From the NCBI RefSeq assembly GCF_000025325.1, contig NC_013743.1, positions 1,550,001 through 1,614,000 on the forward strand: DNA of 64,000 bases, written 5' to 3'. Source of the DNA: Haloterrigena turkmenica DSM 5511. GTDB taxonomy: Archaea > Halobacteriota > Halobacteria > Halobacteriales > Natrialbaceae. How positions within the stretch are numbered: position 1 is the stretch's first letter; every line of letters begins with the position of its first letter. This document shows positions 26,584 to 35,732 of this stretch, piece by piece. A program made the translations under genes and the position numbers. The notes beneath the pieces were generated by a model. That model saw only the letters and a list, made by a program, of their open reading frames with translations, had not been told where the DNA came from and made no database searches.

Positions 26584-26934
26584 ATGGAATACGTATACGC
26601 TGCACTCATCCTGAACGAATCGGGCGAAGAGATCAACGAAGACAACCTGACCGACGTGCTCGACGCTGCCGGCGTCGACGTCGAGGAGTCCCGAGTCAAG
26701 GCGCTCGTCGCCGCGCTCGAGGACGTCGACATCGACGAGGCAGTCTCCGAGGCCGCCGCGGTCCCCGCTGGCGGAGCCGCCGCAGGCGGCGCCGCAGCCG
26801 GTGACGCCGGTGGCGACGAAGGTGGCGACGAGGAAGAAGCCGAAGAGACCAGCGACGTCCCGGACACGACGGACGAGGACGACGACGAAGACGACGACGC
26901 CGGCGGCGAGGGCCTCGGCGAACTCTTCGGCTAA
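26584..26934 (+). CDS. rpl12: Ribosomal protein L12 (P1 type)
   Basis: Stalk protein of 116 residues. The N-terminal dimerization helices are [20 protein letters not shown] and [20 protein letters not shown]. An Ala/Gly hinge ([15 protein letters not shown]) and an acidic tail ending [10 protein letters not shown] follow. GGAGG lies nine bases before the ATG, so it is translated from the shared rpl1-rpl10-rpl12 message. Confidence 0.95.
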   Translation: MEYVYAALILNESGEEINEDNLTDVLDAAGVDVEESRVKALVAALEDVDIDEAVSEAAAVPAGGAAAGGAAAGDAGGDEGGDEEEAEETSDVPDTTDEDDDEDDDAGGEGLGELFG

Positions 26935-26957
26935 GTCGCGACGCGACGATTTCAGCA

Positions 26958-26978
26958 ATCCCGTTTTTCTTTCGACGC
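26958..26978 (+). terminator. T-rich terminator of the rpl1-rpl10-rpl12 operon
   Basis: CAATCCCGTTTTTCTTTCG about 25 bases after the rpl12 stop carries two T runs. This is the usual haloarchaeal terminator form without a strong hairpin. Confidence 0.6.
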
Positions 26979-27103
26979 CATCACCGACAGCGACGGCTGT
27001 CCACATCCCGTCCGAGCGGCACTCGAGTCATGTCTGACAGCGATCCCCGGCGTACCAATCACCACCCTCGAGTTTATCCGACGGGACGCGGCCAGAGGGA
27101 GCG

Positions 27104-28351
27104 ATGGCCGCTGTCCCCGCGTCGGTCGAGTTCCTCGCCGAGCCGTCGCTGACGCTGGGACTGCTCGCGTGGATCCTGGCCGGCGCGGCGCTCGGCTGCT
27201 GTAGCGGGCTCGTTCCGGGGCTCCACGCGAACAACTTCGCCCTCCTGCTCGCCGGCTTCGCGCCGTCGATCCCCGGCCGGCCGCTGTTCGTCGGCTGTGC
27301 GATGCTCGCGGCGGGGGTCGTCCACACGTTCGTCAACGCCGTCCCCGCGATGGCGCTCGGAGTGCCCGACGCCGAGATGGCGATCACCGCGCTGCCGGGT
27401 CACCGGCTTGTCCTCGAGGGCCGGGGCTACGAGGCGATCCGGCTCTCGGCGCTGGGCAGTCTGCTCGCGGTCCTCGCGGCGGTCCCGCTCGCCGTCCCGG
27501 TCACGCGGGGCGTGACGGCCGCATATCCGACGATCCGGACCCACCTCTCCGTCGTGCTGGCGATGGTCGTCGTCGCGCTGATCGCGTCGGAACGGACGTG
27601 GCGGACCCGCCTCGGCGGCCTGGTTTCGTTCGCGCTCGCCGCGACGCTCGGGGTCCTGACGCTCGATCTCGCGACGGACGCGCCCCTCGAGGCCGGCGGG
27701 ATGCTCGCGCCGCTGTTCGCGGGCCTGTTCGGCGCGCCGGTGTTGATCGACGCGATCCGCGGCGGCGGGGTGCCGCCACAGCGCGACGAGTCGATCGCGA
27801 TGTCGCGCCCGCTCGTCGGCGCGACGGCGATCGCCGGAGCGCTGGCGGGCGCCGTGGTCGGCTACATCCCGGGCATCTCGGCGGCGATCGCCGCCGTCGC
27901 GGTCCTGGTGGTCGTCCCGGGCCGATCCGGCGACCGCGGCTACATCGTCGCAACGAGCGGCGTCGACACGGCGAATACGATTTTCGCGCTGTTCGCCCTG
28001 GCCGCCATCGGTCAGCCCCGGACCGGCGTGATGGTCGCCTTCGACACGGTGAACGCTCCCCTCGAGTTGCCGGTGCTGGTCGCCGGAATCGTCCTGGCCG
28101 GCTGCGTCGGTTTCGTCCTCGTGATCGTCGTCGGCGACGTCTATCTCGACTTCGTCGGTCGGACGGCCTACTGGAAGATCTCGGTCGCCGTCCTCGCCCT
28201 TCTGTGCTGTCTCTCGTATCTCTTCACGGGATTCGTCGGGATCGGCGTCTTCGCCGTCGCGACCGCGATCGGGCTGGTCCCGATTCGCGTCCGCGCTCGA
28301 CGCGTCCACCTGATGGGCGTGCTGATCGGTCCCTTGCTGATCGGGAGCTAA
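27104..28351 (+). CDS. TctA/DUF112-family transporter permease, orphan
   Basis: Membrane protein of 415 residues with about ten hydrophobic helices. The two inverted halves carry the TctA-type signature loops SGLVPGLHANN (about 36-46) and GYIPGISAAIAA. In bacteria TctA works with TctB and a periplasmic binding protein TctC in tricarboxylate uptake. Neither partner is encoded nearby, so the substrate and mode are open. It is convergent with the BtpA-family gene, with a four-base overlap of the 3' ends (stop codons share 28348-28351). Confidence 0.85.
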   Translation: MAAVPASVEFLAEPSLTLGLLAWILAGAALGCCSGLVPGLHANNFALLLAGFAPSIPGRPLFVGCAMLAAGVVHTFVNAVPAMALGVPDAEMAITALPGHRLVLEGRGYEAIRLSALGSLLAVLAAVPLAVPVTRGVTAAYPTIRTHLSVVLAMVVVALIASERTWRTRLGGLVSFALAATLGVLTLDLATDAPLEAGGMLAPLFAGLFGAPVLIDAIRGGGVPPQRDESIAMSRPLVGATAIAGALAGAVVGYIPGISAAIAAVAVLVVVPGRSGDRGYIVATSGVDTANTIFALFALAAIGQPRTGVMVAFDTVNAPLELPVLVAGIVLAGCVGFVLVIVVGDVYLDFVGRTAYWKISVAVLALLCCLSYLFTGFVGIGVFAVATAIGLVPIRVRARRVHLMGVLIGPLLIGS

Positions 28352-29184
28352 TCGGCCATCGAGTCCCGGCTCGAGACCAGCGCTTTGACGCGCTCGCGCG
28401 AGACGGGATTCGTCGTCTCGCCGCCCTCCTTCAGCGCCGTGCCGACGATGACGCCGTCGGCGCCGGCCGCGAGACAGTCGCCGACGGTCTCGCTCGTGAC
28501 GCCGCTGCCGACGAACACGGATGTGCGCCCGGCGGTTCCGGCTCCGTCCAGCGCAGCCGCGACCCGTTCGACGTCCTCGAGTGCGGTCTCGTCGCCGGTT
28601 CCGGGGCCCGAGACGATGACGCCGTCCGCGCGGCCGCGCTCGACCGCCTCGAGGGCCGCTCGGTCGATCGAGCGGTCGCCGATCGGCGTCGCGTGCTTGA
28701 CGTGGACGTCCGCGAGGATGGCTACGTCGGCGTCGATTCGGTCGCGGAGTCGGAGCGTCTCGTGGGCTCGGCCCTCGAGGACGCCCTGATCGGTCGCCGC
28801 GGTGCCGACGTGGACGTTCACGCGGACGAATTCGGCGTCGACGGCCGCGGCGATCGAGAGGGCGGCATCGGCGTCGTTCCGAAGGACGTTGATCCCGAGA
28901 GGGACATCGACGGCGTCGGTCACTGCCGTCGCGACGGCGGTCATCTCCGCTACGACGTGCTTGGGGACGTCGTCAGGATAGAACGGCGCGTCGCCGAAGT
29001 TCTCGAGCACGATCCCGTCGACGCCGCCGGCCTCGAGGCGACGGGCGTCCTCGAGGGCGCGGTCGCGGACGGCGTCGCGGTCGCCTTCGTATCCCGGTGC
29101 ACCCGGAACGGGCGGGAGGTGGACCATTCCGACGACGGGCCGATCGGCGTCGAACCGCGTACGGAGCGGCGTAATCGCGGGCAT
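28348..29184 (-). CDS. BtpA/SgcQ-family TIM-barrel protein
   Basis: Protein of 278 residues from ATG 29184 (MPAITPLRTRFDADRPVVGM). Family stretches are GMVHLPPVPGAPGYEG, GGVDGIVLENFGDAPFY, VNVHVGTAATDQG, LADVHVKHATPIGDRSI and GADGVIVGTALKEGG. The family is named for a photosystem I biogenesis factor, but archaeal and SgcQ members are thought to be sugar or nucleoside metabolic enzymes. TATA CTTATCT (minus strand) is about 27 bases upstream, so the start is leaderless and the 62-residue upstream extension is rejected. Confidence 0.88.
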   Translation of the reverse strand: MPAITPLRTRFDADRPVVGMVHLPPVPGAPGYEGDRDAVRDRALEDARRLEAGGVDGIVLENFGDAPFYPDDVPKHVVAEMTAVATAVTDAVDVPLGINVLRNDADAALSIAAAVDAEFVRVNVHVGTAATDQGVLEGRAHETLRLRDRIDADVAILADVHVKHATPIGDRSIDRAALEAVERGRADGVIVSGPGTGDETALEDVERVAAALDGAGTAGRTSVFVGSGVTSETVGDCLAAGADGVIVGTALKEGGETTNPVSRERVKALVSSRDSMAD

Positions 29185-29326
29185 AGCGGTCTTGACACCG
29201 CCAGCGAGATAAGTGGTCGTAGATAGCCTCGGCGCAGCGTCGGACCCCGACGCGAGTCGGTCCGTGCTCTCCGCCGCCGAACCGGGTGACGGAGGGCTTA
29301 ACTGGGGGACCGGGCTCTCTTCGAGC

Positions 29327-30070
29327 ATGCAGATCGAGGGAACCGCACTCGTCACCGGCGGCTCTGGCACGGTGGGGCGGGCGATCGCGACGGAACTGGC
29401 TCGAGCGGGCGCGGACGTCGCGGTCGGCTACCACACCGACGAGGCCGGTGCGGAGCGGACCGCCGACGTCGTCGAGTCCAGCGGGCGAACGGCGACGGTC
29501 GTCGGCGGAGACGTCGCCGATATCGACGACGCAAGGGCGCTGGTCGACGGCGCCGCCGAACTGGGTCCGCTGTCGACGGTCGTCAACGCCGCCGGCATCG
29601 TCGCCCCGGGTCCGGCCGAGTCCGCGCCGTCGCGAGTCGGCGACGTCCTCTCGACCAATCTCGAGGGGGCGATCAACGTCGCGGCGGCCGCGGTCGATCC
29701 GCTTCGCGAGACCGAGGGGGCGATCATCAACGTCGGCAGCGTCGCGGCCGAACTCGGAACGGTCGACGTCACGTACGCGGCCTCGAAAGGAGGCCTCGTG
29801 GGAGCCACGCGAGCGCTGGCTCGCGAACTCGGTCCCGACGGGATCCGCGTGTCGGCAGTTGCACCCGGCCCCGTCGACACGCCGATGAACGACGAGATCA
29901 CCGAATCGCTCGAGGAACGGCGCTTCCGGGGCCATCACACCGTCGACACGCTCCTCGATCGCTACGAGGCGACGCCGGCGGAGGTCGCGACGGCGGTCCG
30001 GTTCCTCGCGACCCACGAGTTCGTGACGGGAGAGGTGCTCCGCGTCGACGGCGGCATGTCGATCGACTGA
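29327..30070 (+). CDS. Short-chain dehydrogenase/reductase (FabG-like)
   Basis: Protein of 247 residues from ATG 29327. The NAD(P)-binding motif TGGSGTVG is at residues 10-17, NAAG near 87-90, the catalytic Ser at 138 and YxxxK at Y150-K154. PG after the active site and a C-terminal LRVDGG-type end are present. The form is that of 3-oxoacyl-(ACP) reductases and related alcohol dehydrogenases. The substrate is not shown by sequence. Its 3' end faces the LuxC-like gene, so it could in principle act on the aldehyde made there, but that is only context. Confidence 0.88.
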   Translation: MQIEGTALVTGGSGTVGRAIATELARAGADVAVGYHTDEAGAERTADVVESSGRTATVVGGDVADIDDARALVDGAAELGPLSTVVNAAGIVAPGPAESAPSRVGDVLSTNLEGAINVAAAAVDPLRETEGAIINVGSVAAELGTVDVTYAASKGGLVGATRALARELGPDGIRVSAVAPGPVDTPMNDEITESLEERRFRGHHTVDTLLDRYEATPAEVATAVRFLATHEFVTGEVLRVDGGMSID

Positions 30071-30085
30071 GCGGTACCGGCGGCG

Positions 30086-31462
30086 CTACGCCGGATCGTA
30101 GGTGGTCGTCTCGTAGAGGAACGACGCGAGGTACGTCTCGTGGGTCTCCCGGAGGTCGACGCTCGCGGGATAGCCGCCGCCGTAGACCTTTCTGAACGCG
30201 GGCGAACGAACCAGCCGCCGTTCGAGGTCGTCGTCGCCGATCGCGACCGCGAGGTAGGCGCCCTCGAGGCAGTCCGGCAGCGCCGACCGCTCGCGTTCGG
30301 TCACGCCGACGAACGGGAACGGGAACTCGGGCACGAGTTCGTCGGTTCGGAGGACGGTGGGTAGCAGTCGGGCGGCGCCGGCCCGCTCGACGAGGCGCGT
30401 CTCGCGGTCGGCCGCGGTGACGTCCGTTCCGTCGATGGCCGTGATCGCGTCGTCGATTCGGACGGCCGCCTCGCGATCGACGAACCCGGGAACGTCGGTG
30501 CGCTCGTCGTGAAGCGGGCCCGCGTCGGCCTCGGCCAGCCGATCCGCCACTCCCTCGGCGAGGGCGTCGGGATCGCAGTCCCCGGTCGCGACGATACGGG
30601 TGAGATTGAAGCAGGCCCGTCCACCGGCGCGGCGGACGCCGCGGGCCAGCGTGTCCAGTTCCCGGTCCGTCGGATCGCGGCCGAGGATCGCGATACTCTC
30701 TCCGGGCCCGTACGTCTCGACGGTCGGATCGTCTCGAAACGGCGCGACCGCCTCGGCGCCGCCGAACGCGAGGGCGTGGTCGGCCTCCCGACAGATCGTC
30801 TCACCAACGGCCCGATCGCCCGGCAGGACGTGGACCGCCGTCGGCGGGATCCCGGCGGCGAGCAGCGCTCGAGCCAGCCGGATCGCGGTGAACGGCTCCC
30901 GATCCGAGGGACGGAGGACGATCGGAATCCGCATCCCGAGCGCCAGCGCCGGCCACGCGTAGACGGTGGGATCGTTCGCCGGCATCGACGCGCCGAGGGC
31001 CCGGACGCGTGGGGTGAACGCGAGTCCCACGGTCGTCTCCCGCGTGTAGGTCGGATCGCCGTAGACGTCGAGTTCGCCGGTCGGCGACTGCGCCCGGAGC
31101 GACTCGGCGGCGTGTCGGAGCCCGACGGCGAGCCAGTGGGCGCTCGTTCGGACCCAGCCGGCCGGCAGCCCCGTCGTCTCGGTGACGCGTCGGCGGTACG
31201 TCTCGAACGGCTCGAGCGAATCGGTGCTGGCTGACGGAGCGCCCTCGCCGAGGAACAGCGCGCCCGCGGTCGCGAGGCGGTCGAGCAGTTCCGCGATCGG
31301 AACGTCTGCGAGGGCGTCGAACCCCGCCTCTCGAGCGATCGAGAGCGCGTCGTGGACGCGGACGGTCGGCGCCCGCGCCGCCTCGGCGACGGGACCGTCG
31401 GTCCCCTCGACCGTCGTCGACCGGACCGTCTCCCGCTCGCCGTCGGAGACGACCGGGAGCAC
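30086..31462 (-). CDS. LuxC-like acyl-CoA reductase / aldehyde dehydrogenase superfamily protein
   Basis: Protein of 458 residues, close to LuxC length. ALDH-superfamily fold marks are MPANDPTVYAW (about 160-170), IVLRPSDREPFTAIRLARAL where the usual ALDH Lys reads Arg184, and the nucleophile Cys284 in GGRACFNLTRIVATG. It would reduce an activated acyl group (CoA or enzyme thioester) to an aldehyde with NAD(P)H. GTG start 31462 lies one base after the TGA of the LuxE-like gene, so the two are coupled. An ordinary ALDH role cannot be ruled out. Confidence 0.75.
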   Translation of the reverse strand: MLPVVSDGERETVRSTTVEGTDGPVAEAARAPTVRVHDALSIAREAGFDALADVPIAELLDRLATAGALFLGEGAPSASTDSLEPFETYRRRVTETTGLPAGWVRTSAHWLAVGLRHAAESLRAQSPTGELDVYGDPTYTRETTVGLAFTPRVRALGASMPANDPTVYAWPALALGMRIPIVLRPSDREPFTAIRLARALLAAGIPPTAVHVLPGDRAVGETICREADHALAFGGAEAVAPFRDDPTVETYGPGESIAILGRDPTDRELDTLARGVRRAGGRACFNLTRIVATGDCDPDALAEGVADRLAEADAGPLHDERTDVPGFVDREAAVRIDDAITAIDGTDVTAADRETRLVERAGAARLLPTVLRTDELVPEFPFPFVGVTERERSALPDCLEGAYLAVAIGDDDLERRLVRSPAFRKVYGGGYPASVDLRETHETYLASFLYETTTYDPA

Positions 31463-31463
31463 G

Positions 31464-32549
31464 TCAGTACACCCCTTCGACGGCGTCCTCGCTCGCTCGG
31501 TCGCTCGTACCCGGCGTGCGGACCCAGTCCCACGGCAGGTCGCCCGCCCCTTCGATCCGGATCGCCGCGTCGCGCTCCGGCAACAGTGGGAGGAAGAACT
31601 CCTCCGTCAGGACGGTGAGTCGCACCGTTCCCCGCTCGCCGTAGGGGACGACGTCGCCGTCGTCGTCGACGATCTCCGGGACGAAGTACGGGTAGCAGGG
31701 GACGTAGTCGAGGTGGTACGCTCGCTCGGACGGCGCTCGGAGCGACGGCGGCGCCTCCGGGGCGACGCCCATCAGCGTGTTGCCGTACTCGCCGGCGAGG
31801 GCGACGTCCGCGTACCACTCCTCGCGGAAGACGCGGTGGGTGTCCCGATCGAGCGCGGTGCCGCCGTGGACGATCCCCTCGATCGAGGAGTCGGCGACGA
31901 GGTCCCGAACGCGCGGCCGCTCGAGCAGACGCGCCGTCGTGAACAGCACCGCGATCGGCTGACTCTCGAGGACGCGCTCGGCCTGCTCGAGGAGGTGGTC
32001 GACGTAGTCGTCGAACTCGCGGTCGTCGGGTCGCTCGGAGAGGCGCTTGGCCCATCGGGGGTCCATCGTCACGTGGTACGGCAGCGCGTCCCATTCGTGG
32101 GCGAGGTGCTGGACGAACGTGCCGGCGTTGTTCGCGCCGCCCGGCGGGGCCAGTCCGAGGACGTTCCCGGTCGGGAACTCCCACTCCGCCAGCAGACGGG
32201 CCGTCCAGCGGGCCTGCTCGCGCCAGTAGTCTCGCATGACGACCCGCTTCGGCGCGCCGGTCGTCCCGCCGGTCTCGTAGACGCGCCGATCGCCGTCGAG
32301 CGACTGCGGCGCGAACTCCGCGGCGGAGAGCGTTCGGAGGACGTCCTGGTCGAACGGGTCGAAGACGTCCCGGAGGTCCGCGAACGAGTCGACGCGTTCG
32401 CGAACGTCGATTCCGCGGTCGTCCTGCCACTCGAGCCAGTAGGGGGTGCCGCCGTCGGGATCGAAGTGGGTCGCGACCACGGTTTCGACCCACTCGTCGA
32501 GCGTGGCGTCGGTCGGTGCGTGCGGGTTCGTGTACGTCGTCTCCATCAT
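31464..32549 (-). CDS. LuxE-like / phenylacetate-CoA-ligase-type adenylate-forming enzyme
   Basis: Protein of 361 residues, shorter than PaaK (about 430) and near LuxE (about 370). The ATP/phosphate loop TGGTTGAPK is at residues 93-101. Further family stretches are GLAPPGGANNAGTFVQHLAH, GIVHGGTALDRDTHR, GEYGNTLMG and YGERGTVRLTVLTEEFFLP. It would activate a carboxylic acid as acyl-AMP and pass it on as a thioester. Two ATGs stand side by side at 32549 and 32546. Position in the operon is directly before the LuxC-like reductase and 40 bases after the symporter. Confidence 0.78.
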   Translation of the reverse strand: MMETTYTNPHAPTDATLDEWVETVVATHFDPDGGTPYWLEWQDDRGIDVRERVDSFADLRDVFDPFDQDVLRTLSAAEFAPQSLDGDRRVYETGGTTGAPKRVVMRDYWREQARWTARLLAEWEFPTGNVLGLAPPGGANNAGTFVQHLAHEWDALPYHVTMDPRWAKRLSERPDDREFDDYVDHLLEQAERVLESQPIAVLFTTARLLERPRVRDLVADSSIEGIVHGGTALDRDTHRVFREEWYADVALAGEYGNTLMGVAPEAPPSLRAPSERAYHLDYVPCYPYFVPEIVDDDGDVVPYGERGTVRLTVLTEEFFLPLLPERDAAIRIEGAGDLPWDWVRTPGTSDRASEDAVEGVY

Positions 32550-32589
32550 GATGGTGAGTGTGATCGTCTGTTCGTGACGTGAGGTGGAG

Positions 32590-34029
32590 TCAGGACCTGT
32601 TCGTCGCTACGAGCGCGGTCGTCTTCGACTGCGCTGAAAGCAGCGATCCGGCGACGAGGGCGCCACAGGCGACGAGCAGCGCGGGGACGAACGGGAGGAA
32701 CGCGAACGACGGCGCGGGACCGAACTCCGCCGCGACGAAGTACGCCTGGCCGCAACACACCGACGCCAGCGCGCCCCACGCGGAGGCCCGCCGCCAGTAC
32801 AGCGCGCCGAGGAACGCCGGAAGCAACAGCGCGTTCCCCTGGATGAAGTAGACCGCGAGGTCGATGATAGTCCCCTGCTGGACGAGCGCGATCGCCAGCC
32901 CGAAGCCCAACAGGACGACCGCGGTCAGCCGGCCGACCCACGTCTCCCTGCCACTGCTCGCGTCCGGGTTCAGGTGGGCGCGATACAGGTCTCGGGAGAC
33001 GATCGACGACAGCGTGAGCACGAGGCTGTCGGCCGTGCTCATCATCGCCGCGAGGGCGCCGCCCATGACGACGCCGAAGATCCACGGCGGCGCGTGCGCC
33101 GAGAGCAGCGCCGGCAGGATCGCGTCCGGGTCCTCGAGGCCGGGAATCGCCGCGGCGCCCCACACGCCGAGGAGGACGGGGACGAGCGCCGCGACGACGA
33201 CCATCACGGGCCACCAGACGAGCAGCGACCGAAACGCGCGCTCGTCCTCCGCGGCGAGGAACCGCTGGAACATCTGCGGGTAGGCGATCATCGCCATCGC
33301 GTTCATCAACAGGAACGAGACCCACACGCCGGGGGTGAAGAGGCCGAGTTCGCCCGCCGGCGTCAGCAGCTCGGTCTCGCCGGCCAGCTCCGCCGTCACC
33401 GCGGCGGGCTCGAGCGCGGGGAGCAGGTAGCCGATCGCACCCCCGAGGAGGACGACGACCGCGACGCCCTGCAGGACGTCGGACCAGGCGACGCTCCGAA
33501 GCCCGCCGAGCGTGAGATAGATTCCGGTGACGACGGTGAGCAGGACCGCGCCCTGCGTGAACGTGATCACACCGTCGGTGATGGACTCGAACAGCAGGCC
33601 GCCGCCCATCGCCTGGATCGCGAGGTACGGAATCGCCCAGACGAACTGCGCGACGAGGACCGCCAGCTTCACCGCGTCGCTGTCGTAGGCCGTACCGATC
33701 AGTTCCGTCGGCGTGAGAAAGCCCCGATCGCGGCCGACCCGCCACACGCGGAGGCCGATCAGCGCGAGCGGGATCCCGGCGACCGCCTCGACGCCGAGGA
33801 GCGCGAACCACCCCATTCCGTGCTGGTATCCCCAGCCGGCGCTCCCGAGGAAGATGAAGGCGCTCATCAGCGTCGCGAACATCGTCAGCGGGAAGACGAC
33901 CCGTCCGAGGGTTCCCCCCGCGAGGAAGTACTCGGCCGGCGTCGTCCCCGTCCGGACGTATCCGTACCAGCCGATCGCCAGCGTCGCGACCAGATAGAGG
34001 CCGACGATGGCGAGGACTGTTCCGTTCAT
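32590..34029 (-). CDS. Sodium:solute symporter (SSS family)
   Basis: Membrane protein of 479 residues with about 13 helices. SSS stretches include EYFLAGGTLGRVVFPLTMFA near the N-terminus, LGGLRSVAWSDVLQGVAVVV in the core and GALAAMMSTADSLVLTLSSI with the Na-site Ser residues, then SRDLYRAHLNPDASSGRETW. The subclass with a DUF3311-like partner often transports monocarboxylates. Its ATG overlaps the end of the small upstream gene (ATGA), and the ligase gene follows after 40 bases. This suggests it imports the acid that the ligase activates. Confidence 0.9.
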   Translation of the reverse strand: MNGTVLAIVGLYLVATLAIGWYGYVRTGTTPAEYFLAGGTLGRVVFPLTMFATLMSAFIFLGSAGWGYQHGMGWFALLGVEAVAGIPLALIGLRVWRVGRDRGFLTPTELIGTAYDSDAVKLAVLVAQFVWAIPYLAIQAMGGGLLFESITDGVITFTQGAVLLTVVTGIYLTLGGLRSVAWSDVLQGVAVVVLLGGAIGYLLPALEPAAVTAELAGETELLTPAGELGLFTPGVWVSFLLMNAMAMIAYPQMFQRFLAAEDERAFRSLLVWWPVMVVVAALVPVLLGVWGAAAIPGLEDPDAILPALLSAHAPPWIFGVVMGGALAAMMSTADSLVLTLSSIVSRDLYRAHLNPDASSGRETWVGRLTAVVLLGFGLAIALVQQGTIIDLAVYFIQGNALLLPAFLGALYWRRASAWGALASVCCGQAYFVAAEFGPAPSFAFLPFVPALLVACGALVAGSLLSAQSKTTALVATNRS

Positions 34030-34241
34030 CGTCCCTCACCCGGCCAGCCGTAGCCGATTCCCGCGATCGCGGCGACGACGACGGTCGCGAGCATTGCGAG
34101 CAACGCCACCATCGACCAGAGCGGAAACACGCCGACGATCGGTTCGACGGGCGCGTACACCGACGCGGCCATCACCGCAAACAGTCCACCGAAGACGATC
34201 CAGAGACCGCGCTCGAGGCGGCCGTCAGTCGAAGTCTTCAT
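34026..34241 (-). CDS. Small membrane subunit beside SSS symporter (DUF3311-like)
   Basis: Protein of 71 residues with two hydrophobic helices (WIVFGGLFAVMAASVYAP and LWSMVALLAMLATVVVAAIA) and the short motif EPIVGVFPLW. Size, fold and 4-base overlap with the symporter fit the DUF3311 partners of SSS monocarboxylate carriers. TATA GGTTATACAAC (minus strand) lies about 25 bases before the ATG, making this the promoter of the four-gene operon. Confidence 0.8.
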   Translation of the reverse strand: MKTSTDGRLERGLWIVFGGLFAVMAASVYAPVEPIVGVFPLWSMVALLAMLATVVVAAIAGIGYGWPGEGR

Positions 34242-34492
34242 AATTGAGTTGTATAACCGCGTTTGGACGATTTGAATCTGTTGACCGGCGCGTCGCTCGA
34301 TCGCTCCCGCGGAACGGACGTGCGGTGGTCACGGCCGCGAGACCGACGAGTACGCGCTGCGCACGGACCGCGTCACGCCGATATCCAGGCGGTACAAACC
34401 GGCTCGCGCCGCCGCGCCGCTGCGCCTTCGAAACGGGCAATCCCCGCTCCCTCCACGGTCGTTTTCCCGCCGCCGTGAGTACTACCGCGCCG

Positions 34493-35599
34493 ATGTCAGA
34501 GTTGTTCTCTCCGCTTTCGCTGCGCGACCTCGAGATACCCAACCGACTCGCCGTCTCGCCGATGTGCCAGTACTCCTGCGACCCCGACGGCCTCCCGACC
34601 GAGTGGCACCGCGTCCACCTCGGGAGCCGAGCCGTCGGCGGGGCCGGGATCGTGATGACCGAAGCGACCGCCGTCGAGCCCCGCGGACGGATCACGCCCC
34701 ACGACCTCGGCATCTGGAGCGACGAGCACGCCGAGGCGCTCGAGCCGACCACCCAGTTCATCCGCGAGCAGGGTGGGGTCCCCGGCATTCAGCTCGCCCA
34801 CGCGGGCCACAAGGCCAGCAAGCGGCGCCCGTGGGACGGCAACGTCCCGATCGCGCCGGACGAGACCGACCCCGACGGCGCGGACGGCTGGGAGGTTCTC
34901 TCGCCGTCGCCCGAAGCCTACCCGCCGTTCGACGGCGATCGGCCGGCGATTCGGAAGGCCGATTATGACGACATTCAGACCGTGATCGACGCCTACCGCG
35001 AGGCGGCCGAGCGCTCGCTCGCGGCCGGCTTCGAGATCGCCGAGGTCCACGCGGCCCACGGCTACCTGCTCCACGAGTTCCTCTCGCCGGCGACGAACCG
35101 CCGCGAGGACGAGTACGGCGGCAGCTTCGAGAACCGCACCCGACTCGTCCGCGAAGTCGTCGAGGCGGTCCGCGAGGTCTGGCCAGACGACAAGCCCGTG
35201 TTCGTCCGCATTTCGGGCACCGACTGGCTCGATGACCGCGAGTCCTGGGACATCGACCAGTCGGTCCGGCTGGCCCGGGAGTTCGCCGACCTCGGCGTCG
35301 ATCTGGTCGACGTCAGTTCCGGCGGGCTCCACCCCGACCAGCGGGTTCCCGGCGGGCCGAACTTTCAGGTCCCGCTGGCGGAAGCGGTCCGCGAGGGCAG
35401 CGACGTCGCCGTCGGCGCCGTCGGCGGCGTCACCGAACCCGCACAGGCCGACGCCATCGTGCGCAACGGCCGTGCGGATCTCGTCCTCGTCGGCCGGCAG
35501 TTCCTCCGGGACCCGTACTTCGGACTGCGCGCGGCCGGCGAACTCGAGGACGACGCCGCCCCGCACTGGCCCGTCCAGTACCGGCGCGCCGTCCGGTAG
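34493..35599 (+). CDS. Old-yellow-enzyme family NADPH:flavin oxidoreductase (YqjM-like)
   Basis: FMN-dependent TIM-barrel enzyme of 368 residues that reduces activated C=C bonds. YqjM-type marks are SPMCQYS with Cys25, the His pair in QLAHAGHKAS, HGYLLHEFLSPATNRREDEY, and a C-terminal FMN-phosphate stretch (VGAVGGVTEP and DLVLVGRQFLRDPYF). The ATG at 34493 is chosen because the 83-residue upstream extension is Arg-rich and not halophile-like. It is divergent from the symporter operon. The physiological substrate is unknown. Confidence 0.92.
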   Translation: MSELFSPLSLRDLEIPNRLAVSPMCQYSCDPDGLPTEWHRVHLGSRAVGGAGIVMTEATAVEPRGRITPHDLGIWSDEHAEALEPTTQFIREQGGVPGIQLAHAGHKASKRRPWDGNVPIAPDETDPDGADGWEVLSPSPEAYPPFDGDRPAIRKADYDDIQTVIDAYREAAERSLAAGFEIAEVHAAHGYLLHEFLSPATNRREDEYGGSFENRTRLVREVVEAVREVWPDDKPVFVRISGTDWLDDRESWDIDQSVRLAREFADLGVDLVDVSSGGLHPDQRVPGGPNFQVPLAEAVREGSDVAVGAVGGVTEPAQADAIVRNGRADLVLVGRQFLRDPYFGLRAAGELEDDAAPHWPVQYRRAVR

Positions 35600-35732
35600 T
35601 CGACCGAGGTTCGAAACCGGTCGCGTCCGGCCCCGTCGTCTCGACCCCGAACATGGTCGAACGTACTCCCACCCTCCGGGAATATACGTCCCGCTCAATG
35701 TCTCCTAGTCGGTACTGTTCGGTGAAGCTACC

